Positions 56,889-64,000 of a DNA stretch of 64,000 bases are shown here, one piece after another. The DNA comes from Phaeosaccion multiseriatum (lineage: Eukaryota; Ochrophyta, other classes): NCBI GenBank assembly GCA_965112735.1, contig OZ218954.1:124001-188000 (forward strand), in the 5' to 3' direction. The notes beneath the pieces were generated by a model. It ran no database searches and had not been told where the DNA came from. It saw only the letters and a list, made by a program, of their open reading frames with translations. Each line of letters starts with the position of its first letter. Within the stretch, counting starts at the first letter, position 1. The position numbers and the translations under genes are program-made.

Positions 56889-57768
56889 ATGGTCGTCAGG
56901 CGCCTCTACCACGGGCAGGGAGCTTCTTCAATAGGGTCAGTGCTCCACAGAACGTCCAAGACGAGTCCATCGGCTACCATCCATGCCACCATTGGCCTTG
57001 TTGTGGCCTTAGGAGTAGGAGCACTGGTGACGAACGTCAAAGAGGAGGAGCAGGATGGGGGCAAGCTCGGGGAGGTCATCAGACGTGGCAGGTGAGTGAG
57101 TAGGTGAGTGAGTAGGTGAGTGAGTAGGTGAGTGAGTAGGTGAGTGAGTAGGTGAGTGAGTAGGTGAGTGAGTAGGTGAGTGAGTAGGTGAGTGAGTAGG
57201 TGAGTGAGTAGGTGAGTGAGTAGGTGAGTGAGTGAGTGAGTAGGTGAGTGAGTAGGTGAGTGAGTAGGTGAGTGAGTAGGTGAGTGAGTAGGTGAGTGAG
57301 TAGGTGAGTGAGGAGGTGAGTGAGAGTAGGTGAGTGAGTAGGTGAGCGAGTAGGTGAGTGAGTAGGTGAGTGAGTAGGTGAGTGAGTAGGTGAGTGAGTA
57401 GGTGAGTGAGTGAGTGAGTGAGTAGGTGAGTGAGTAGGTGAGTGAGTAGGTGAGTGAGTAGGTGAGTGAGTGAGTGAGTGAGTGAGTGAGTGAGTGAGTA
57501 GGTGAGTGAGTAGGTGAGTGAGTAGGTGAGTGAGTAGGTGAGTGAGTAGGTGAGTGAGTAGGTGAGTGAGTAGGTGAGTGAGTAGGTGAGTGAGTAGGTG
57601 AGTGAGTAGGTGAGTGAGTAGGTGAGTGAGTAGATGAGTGAGTGAGTGAGTGAGTAGGTGAGTGAGTAGGTGAGGTGCGTGGGGTGGGGGCAGTGCTACA
57701 GTCAGCAAGTCATTGAGCAGCCAAGATCCATCCACTGCCATCTCCCCTGCCCATCCACTGCCACCAGC

Positions 57769-57826
<58 letters not shown>

Positions 57827-58542
57827 CGACCACCCTCCCAACCTCCCCCCCCTCCCCACCAACCCCTCCTCAGTGCGCCGTATCACCAACTTCTCAAGCC
57901 GAATAACCCTCTCCGGCGGCGTTCCCTGCCCCAGTGTGCCAAGAAGTCGGCTCCCGAGCCATTCAGCCCCGGGCAGGTGACAGCATATGTGTGTGTGTAT
58001 GTACGCGTGCGTGTGCGTGTACGTGTGTGTGTGTGTGCGTGTGTGTGTGCGTGTGTGTATTTGTGCGTGTGTGTGTGTACCTGCGTGTTGTAAGTGATTG
58101 TATTATACAGCGAATGTTCTCGGTAGTTCGATGGTTTGCTATTGACCATGATGGTGTGTGAGTGTGTGTTATGTGCGTGCGTGCGTGACTCTATAATGCC
58201 CTCTCCCTCTCTCTGCGTCTCTCTCTCTCTCCCTGGGGGTGTGTGTATGTCTGTCTGTGGACGTGACTATTCGTCCCTAACTGAATGAGACTGTATGTAA
58301 CTGAATGTATCTGTATGTAACTGTATGTAACTGTATGTAACTGTAGGCCATCGGAGAGGGACTCAAGGCGGAGCTGTGGAAGGCCCGCCACAAGAACGTG
58401 ACCATATTGGAGATGGACGAGGGCCCCCTTGTGGTGAGTAAGTGCCCTCTCTTGGGCTGTTACAGGTCACCAGTCACCGGTCCATGTCCATCCATTGCCA
58501 TCCATCCTGCGTTGCTCCCGATCTTGCTTGCGGTAGCTGCGC

Positions 58543-58613
<71 letters not shown>

Positions 58614-61424
58614 CAGTTATCTGTCTAGCTGTCTATCTGACTGTCTGTCTTTCTGTCTGTCTGTCTGTCTGTCTGTCCTTTGCTTCGCTGTTCCAACTGA
58701 AACCTCCAACAATTGAACCCCGCTTCCCTTCCCTTCCTCCCCCTTTCACTGACTTACTTCCATCCCGTCAGACGCTGCTGTCTAGCGTGCGCAACATGGA
58801 AACTGCGGGAGAGCCCTTTCTCAAGTTCGCGGATCGGCTCATGGTGCAGCTGCTTGAGGCTGCCAATCTGGCACTGCCCCTGGACGAGGTTAGTAAGTCA
58901 GTGAGGCAGGGAGTGAGTGAGAGAGAGTGTGTGTGGAGAGAGAGAAAGAATAGGGGAAAATATGGATACACAGAGAGAGAGAGAGAGCTTTTTGATTCGT
59001 TACCTCCGTACTCCCATCCACTGCCATCCCCTCCCTCCCCCCTCTCCCATCCACTCCTATCCCCTCTCTCCCTCCCTCCCTCCCTCCCTCCCTCCCTCCC
59101 TCCCTCCTCTCCCATCCACTGCCATCCACTGCCATCCCCCTCCCTCAGGACGCTGTGTTCGAGGTGCACTCGGGCGAGCACATGGAGGGAGTGCTCATGG
59201 TACGTAATACTCACGTAAGGCTCACGAAAGGCTGCATACGTACGTACGTGGGTGGGTGGGTGGGTGGGTGCGGGCTGTCGTAAGTCGCCCCTGCTGCGGC
59301 CTGTAGATGCGGCTCCCCCTTCCATCCACTGCCATCCCCTGTCTCTTGTCTGTCTGTCCGTCTCTCTCTCGGTCTTCCCCTCTCCATCTCTCTCTCTCTC
59401 CCTGCCCCCCCCCCCTCTCTCCTCCGTCCCTCTCTCTAATGGCCCTCTCCCTTTTTCTCTCTGCCTCTCTCTACCCCCTCACTTGCCCCCCCCCCCCCCG
59501 CTCCCCATCCACTGCCATCCCCCCCAACTAACCAACAGGAGGAAGATGCAGAGATGGCGGTGGTGTCTGTGGTGGACGCTGGGCACCCGGACGCCTTTCA
59601 CACGGCCCTCGGAGTGGTCTTTCCCGACTGCACGAAAGGTAGGGAAGGGGTTAGAGAGGGGGGAAGGGGCTAAACTGAGCTGACTTGGGATACTCAAATG
59701 AGCTGACTTGGGGTACTACTCGGGTTGGGCATTGATTGGGGGCAGAGAGAGAATGAGAGACAGACAGAGGTACATGGGCATGTGTGCTCAAGTGAGTTGA
59801 CTTGGGGTACTCGGGTTGGGTACTGGATTTGATCTTGGGCTGGGTACCTCATATCCCATGGCTGTGTGTGTATCACCAACATATGCGTGTGTGTACGCGT
59901 GAGATGTGCATGTGTCTGAGTCGGCGTGTGCGCGCGAGCGTGTGTGTTTATCTCTCTCTGTGTGTCTGTGTGCACTCTGATGGCTCCCTCCTCCTCACCC
60001 CTCCCCTCCTCCCTCCCCCTCCTCCAGGCACTATCACAATCCGGAACCATTCTGAGGTCCAACGGTCCGACCTCGCCGCTGTGCAGCACCAACACGCCAA
60101 CGCAGAGGGCGGCTCGCCAACTGTGATCCTGGTGGCCCCTGTGCTCACCACTGCCGCCCCTGTAGAGGCGGCTCTGGAGCAGCTTGAAGATATCGGCATT
60201 GACCCTGAGGATGTGGTGCTACTCAGCGTCGTCATGAGTCTCAAGGTACGTAAGGATTACGTAAGGATTACGTAAGGATTATGTGGGGTGTGAGGCAGAG
60301 CTTACAGTTTCAGTTCTCAGTTCTCGGTTCCTTCCATCCATCCACTGACGTCCCCCAACCGATCTACTGCCATCCATTGCCATCCCCAACCAACCCCATC
60401 CGCTGTCACCCCCCATCCACTGCCATCCCCCCCCCCCCTCGCAGGCCTGCAACACACTGTCCGCCGCGTATTCTGACATGAGCATCATCGTGGGGGGAGT
60501 GGACCCTGCCGTGGACGATGAAGGCATCCTCATCCCAGGTGGGTACTTGAAACCGTTGAAACCGTTGAAACCGTCTTCCTTCCCACACACATGCCTCTCG
60601 TTTTGTGTCTCGGCATTGGATTGGTCTCTATGCCCCTGCTACAACAGCATTTGCTGCTGCTCATCAAAGTGGAGCTCCATATGCCTCTATCATGCCCGCA
60701 TACACACAGCCCTGTCACTCCCTCCTCCTGCTCCTGCTCCTCCTCCTCCTCCTCCTCCTCCTCCTCCTCCTCCTCCTCCTCCTCCTCCTCCTCCTCCTCC
60801 TCCTCCTCCTCCTCCTCCTCCTCCTCCTCCTCCTCCTCCTCCTCCTCCTCCTCCTCCTCCTCCTCCTCCTCCCCCTCCTCCTCCTCCTCCTCCTGCTGCT
60901 CCTCCTCACTCACTCCTCCTCCTCCTCCTCCTCCTCCTCCTCCTCCTCCTCCTCCTCCTCCTCCTCCTCTTCCTCCTCCTCCTCCTCCTCCTCCTCCTCC
61001 TCCTCCTCCTCCTCTTCCTCACTCCTCCTCCTCCTCCTCATCCTCCTCTTCCTCACTCCTCCTCCTCCTCCTCCTCCTCACCCCTCCTCCTCTTCCTCAC
61101 TCCTCCTCCTCCTCCTACTCCTACTCCTCACTCCTCCTCCTACAACAACTACTACAACAACTACTACTGCTACTGCTACTGCTACTAAAGCGATAACTCA
61201 CCCACCCACTCCTCATCCTCCTCTCCCCCCTCCTCCTCCCACCAGGAGTGGGAAACTTCAACGCCCGCTACCTCGACGGCCTGAAGGAGAGAGAGAAGCT
61301 ACTCGCCAAGGCCGCAAAGGCTGCAGCAAGCTCAAATTCGAACTCCTCGTCAAGCTCGAACTCAAACTCAACATACACGCACGGGAGGGGGCGCGCCAAA
61401 GACAAGCGGTTCTACTTCTTCTGA
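56889..61424 (+). CDS. Membrane-anchored uracil phosphoribosyltransferase-like protein, probable pseudoenzyme
   Basis: Nine exons: 56889-57091, 57874-57976, 58347-58433, 58772-58888, 59149-59199, 59539-59638, 60028-60245, 60445-60538, 61246-61424; 1152 nt (383 aa), in phase. Residues about 32-53 (IHATIGLVVALGVGALVTNV) form one transmembrane segment. The rest follows UPRT order: HKNVTILE, LLSSVRNMETAGEPFLKFADRLMVQLLEAANLALPLDE, AVVSVVDAGHPDAFHTAL, VILVAPVLTTAAPVEAALEQL, VGGVDPAVDDEGILIPGVGNFNARYLDG. In active UPRT the PRPP loop reads LLDPMLATGGT; here the Asp and both Gly are Ala. The Arg of the SIxRAG motif is Asp. PRPP binding is therefore unlikely. The C-terminus is Ser/Asn-rich and basic (KDKRFYFF). 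Confidence 0.78.
57092..57675 (+). repeat. 12-bp array carrying AG|GTGAGT in each unit, about 48 copies
   Basis: The unit GTGAGTGAGTAG starts exactly at the 5' splice site of UPRT-like exon 1 (GGCAG|GTGAGT at 57091/57092) and runs for about 580 bp with few changes (GAGG, GCGAG, short GAGT-only stretches). Confidence 0.95.
57775..57827 (+). repeat. (TA)n dinucleotide repeat
   Basis: ATATAT run of about 50 bp with two C interruptions, in UPRT-like intron 1. Confidence 0.95.
58541..58680 (+). repeat. (CTGT)n microsatellite
   Basis: CTGT units in the intron between UPRT-like exons 3 and 4. A similar run lies at 61640-61688. Confidence 0.95.
60718..61190 (+). repeat. (TCC)n microsatellite of about 400 bp
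   Basis: CTC/TCC triplets, then short ACTCCTCC and CTACAA variants, fill the last UPRT-like intron. The very long polyPro, polySer, polyLeu and polyGlu frames on both strands are artefacts. Confidence 0.97.
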
Positions 61425-61648
61425 AACAAGTATAGAAGGAAAGAAGGAAGGAAGGAAGGAAGGAAGGAAGAGTGGCAGAGAAAGAAGGTACTGGCATTCC
61501 ACAGCCAAGACCGTCCTTTGGCGCTGGGCCTGGTGAGGGCGTGGTAAAGCTGCCCTCGCACGTGCCCTGGCCTGCATGCAATGTGTTCGGTTACACTTTC
61601 GGTTACACTTTAGAGGTCTGTTATAATACAGATGAGGTTTTCTGTCTG

Positions 61649-61688
<40 letters not shown>

Positions 61689-62392
61689 TCGGCCCCATGC
61701 ACGCCTAGCGGCCTAGGCCTATTCGGGAAAATTGCCCGGCCTAGCGAGGGCCGTAGGCCCTCGGCCTATTTATATGCCGCCGCCTAGGCGGCCTAGGCGG
61801 GCCGGAGGCCCGCGCGGCCTAGGGCAGACACCAGCCAACTTAGTGGGTGAATGGGAGTGCCCAGAGTGCAAAGAGTAGTCAGTTTTCATTGCATGGGATT
61901 GGAAGTGAGGAGTAGACTTGGTTCGTGTTGTCTCTTCCGCCTCGCTGGCCCTACGAGGAGTGCAGACCTACAGATGTGCTGCTACGCTGCTACCCACTGG
62001 CTGGGCGGCACCACGCACGCGCCCACGGTCACTGGGAGGCTGCCTAGAGGCGGGCTATATAGGCCGCCTAGGACTGAAAAGTGTGCGGCCTAGAGCGGCC
62101 GGAGGCCGCCGGCCTAGGCCTAGATTGGCCGAAGGCCCCCCGAGCGGCCTAGCGGCCTAGAGCAAAACCGCTAGGCGTGGATGTCCCATTGTCATCTCGT
62201 CAAATCTCGTTCATACCCCCCACCGTCGGAGTGAAACGGGTTTTTTTGGTCGCTAAAAAACTCCGCACTTGCTCCACTCCAACGACGTACTCGCACCGAT
62301 GACTTGATGCACCGCCGCTCCTCCTTTACCCATCAATCTCTCCGACAAGTGTGCCTCCTTGTACCGGTTGTGTTCCCTTGCATTGCTTGTGA
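61425..62392. other. Intergenic region with a GGCCTAG-rich foldback structure
   Basis: It lies between the UPRT-like stop and the next gene. It contains an AAGG run (61437-61470), CTGT repeats, the foldback element listed separately (61700-62179), and about 210 bp of non-repetitive sequence before the ATG at 62393, including a T-run at 62241-62247. Confidence 0.6.
61700..62179. mobile_element. Candidate foldback/MITE-like element
   Basis: The ends are CACGCCTAGCGG at 61700-61711 and its perfect reverse complement CCGCTAGGCGTG at 62168-62179. Inside, GGCCTAG/CCTAGGC occurs more than a dozen times in two clusters (61702-61825 and 62036-62165) flanking a less repetitive core. No coding capacity and no clear target-site duplication were seen. 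It could instead be a regulatory palindrome cluster. Confidence 0.4.
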
Positions 62393-62490
62393 ATGGGAAG
62401 CGTGAGCTCCAGCTCCTCGGTGAGGCCATACCCGCTGCCTGAATCGGCACGAGGAGTCGGCAGAAATAGGAAAGGGGTCAAGGCAAAGCC

Positions 62491-62526
<36 letters not shown>

Positions 62527-63179
62527 TGATGATGAACAGCAAGGGAGAGGAACAAGCGATCCTGCTTCACCTGTAACTGCCACGGGAAGAGGAGTGGGCT
62601 TGCTAAACAATGACGAAGATGCTGTTACACAGGATTCTCCTCCCCCCACAATCCCCTCTTCTCACGGCGGGGAGCGAGGTGGAGGAGGGCCCCATTCGAC
62701 TGATACTAAGCTGAAGGTGAACAAGGCGAGGCCGGTGGAGGTAGTGAAAGCCCGAGTGCCCCCCCACCCTGACCGTCAGCCCTCGCACGTGCATCTGCAC
62801 GGAGTCTCCAAGCGTGACAAGGTTTGTATTCTTCTCTCTTTCTCTCTCTATATATCTATCTTTCCATCTCTCTCTCTTCTCTCTCTGTCTCTCTTCTCTC
62901 TCTATCAATCTCTCTATCCCTTCTCTCTCTATCTTCTCTCTGTCTCTTTCTCTCTGTCTCTCTGTCTCTGTGTGTGTGCATGGGGGCAGGTGGGGATGCA
63001 ATTCATCCTGTTATTAACTCTCCACTCTTCTTGCTCTCAGTCCAAACCATCTCCACCCTGCCCCTCTCTCTCTGTCTACCCTTGGTGAAGATGCGGGCCC
63101 ATCCGGGGCAGGGCAGCAGCATTAACAGTCCATCAACTGCCATCCCCAGCGCGCTCCCTGAAGCAAGACAGCCCCAGCG

Positions 63180-63221
<42 letters not shown>

Positions 63222-63776
63222 AGTGCGATGCACCCCGATCCTCACAACGACGGAGACCACCACCGACGTCGTCGCCAGTGCTCACCAAGGCCGTAGCACC
63301 ACGACCACCACCACTGTTACCTACCCGGGCTGGGATGCTGGCTCCGACTCCTCCGACGGGGGGCATGAACAGGATGGTGGTGGGCCGGGGCAGACACGCT
63401 TCAGAAGCTTCGTGCGGGCTCGACGGACCTTCTTTCGCGCTATGGCTCTCGTCTCTGAAACACCGATTGGTGCTACGCTGGGACACCACACTCACAGGGC
63501 TTCCCCACATACGCCAACACGGAAATCTATCCCTGGGGCGGTAGGACAGGGGGGGGGGGCAGCAAGTCCCCTCCCAGGAGCAGCAGTTGGTGATAAGGCA
63601 GTCGCTCAAGGGCAAGGGCAAAAGCCATATGTGATGTCTGCGGAGTGTGTGGAGGAGGGCTTCAGTGAGGGCAGCAGCAGGGATCGAGACAAAGACTCAA
63701 CTGTCACAGTCACAGATGGCAGCAACGACACCCACCGAGACGATGATGCTGATGATGATGCGGATGATGATGCTGC

Positions 63777-63822
<46 letters not shown>

Positions 63823-63823
63823 A

Positions 63824-63875
<52 letters not shown>

Positions 63876-64000
63876 CGGGGGTCACGTCATTGTCGGGGAC
63901 CGTCCTGCGAGCCTTCGAATCTGCGAGCGTCGCCAGGGAGTGCACACGCTAAGGAGCGTTTTGCGTGACTTATCTCTGCGGCAGCGCCTCCGAGAGTTCA
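62393..64000 (+). CDS. Possible N-myristoylated low-complexity protein, 5' part (runs off the right edge)
   Basis: Exon 1 is 62393-62821 (143 codons). Exon 2 starts at 63091 after a CT-rich tract ending GGTGAAG and stays open to the window end, in phase. The N-terminus MGSVSSSS fits the N-myristoylation pattern (Gly2, Ser6). The protein has polyGln tracts (coded at 62490-62523 and 63182-63220), a basic segment TRFRSFVRARRTFFRAM, AVGDKAVAQGQGQ and an acidic run of more than 35 Asp interrupted by Ala, Gly and Asn (63734-63876). It then continues HVIVGDRPASLRICERRQG into sequence that looks folded. No domain is recognised, and the missing C-terminus may hold it. The exon 2 acceptor (AAG) was chosen because the nearer CAG at 63039-63041 leads to an in-frame stop. 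Confidence 0.6.
63734..63876 (+). repeat. (GAT)n coding repeat, polyAsp
   Basis: GAT/GAC triplets in frame with the gene starting at 62393 give an acidic tract. The opposite frames (polyIle, polyMet) are artefacts. Confidence 0.9.

Noticed and set aside
57079-57771. Minus-strand LLTHLLTHSLTH protein
   Set aside because: It is the reverse of the GTGAGTGAGTAG intron array.
60478-61435. Very long polyPro, polySer, polyLeu and minus-strand polyGlu/polyArg frames
   Set aside because: They read through a (TCC)n microsatellite within an intron of the UPRT-like gene.
1-64000. tRNA, rRNA or snRNA genes
   Set aside because: Scanning by eye for A/B-box pairs and conserved snRNA or rRNA cores gave no convincing candidate; a covariance-model search would be decisive.

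Overview
The window is nuclear DNA of a GC-rich unicellular eukaryote. Genes are split into many small exons by GT-AG (and two GC-AG) introns, and the introns are packed with microsatellites and short dispersed motifs. OFD1 and LRRC51 homologues imply a ciliated or flagellated life stage. The noncanonical ankyrin repeats ([13 protein letters not shown]), the tyrosinase and the SH-W/PDP domain protein resemble those of stramenopile and related algal genomes. I would call it a stramenopile- or chromerid-like alga, but the species is not determined. No rRNA, tRNA, CRISPR array or recognisable transposase was found.

Layout: (1) 2-1270 (+), end of an ankyrin-type protein running in from the left. 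(2) 1866-4814 (-), a mitochondrial lipoyl-domain protein whose second half looks like KGD4/MRPS36, the E3-recruiting subunit of 2-oxoglutarate dehydrogenase. (3) 6327-8139 (+), LRRC51-like. (4) 8658-17220 (-), OFD1-like centriolar protein, convergent with LRRC51. (5) 18920-23246 (+), seven-pass membrane protein. (6) 23247-25284, mostly unassigned. (7) 25285-29299 (+), SLC35A-type nucleotide-sugar transporter. (8) 30387-36282 (-), ankyrin protein with about one repeat per exon and a CaaX box. (9) 37166-47978 (+), ankyrin protein with a SH-W/PDP/DYVW domain, divergent from (8). (10) 48953-50110 (-), compact classical ankyrin gene. (11) 51581-55864 (-), membrane-anchored tyrosinase. (12) 56889-61424 (+), membrane-anchored uracil phosphoribosyltransferase-like protein with a lost PRPP loop. 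(13) 62393 to the right edge (+), possible N-myristoylated protein with polyGln and polyAsp tracts.

Exon models were built by hand from homology, splice consensus and phase. For the eight best models (genes 2-5, 7, 9, 11 and 12) the spliced lengths are exact multiples of three.

The most unusual signal is at DNA level. Splice sites are embedded in or amplified into tandem repeats: exon 3' ends plus their 5' splice sites are duplicated up to seven times, and a 12-bp unit carrying AG|GTGAGT is repeated about 48 times. Two short dispersed motifs, CCATCCACTGCCATCC and TATCACCAAC, recur just upstream of 3' splice sites on both strands. The reverse complement of the first sits just after some 5' splice sites, so several introns could fold end to end. 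The same motifs also lie inside exons in different frames, once within the catalytic core of the tyrosinase.
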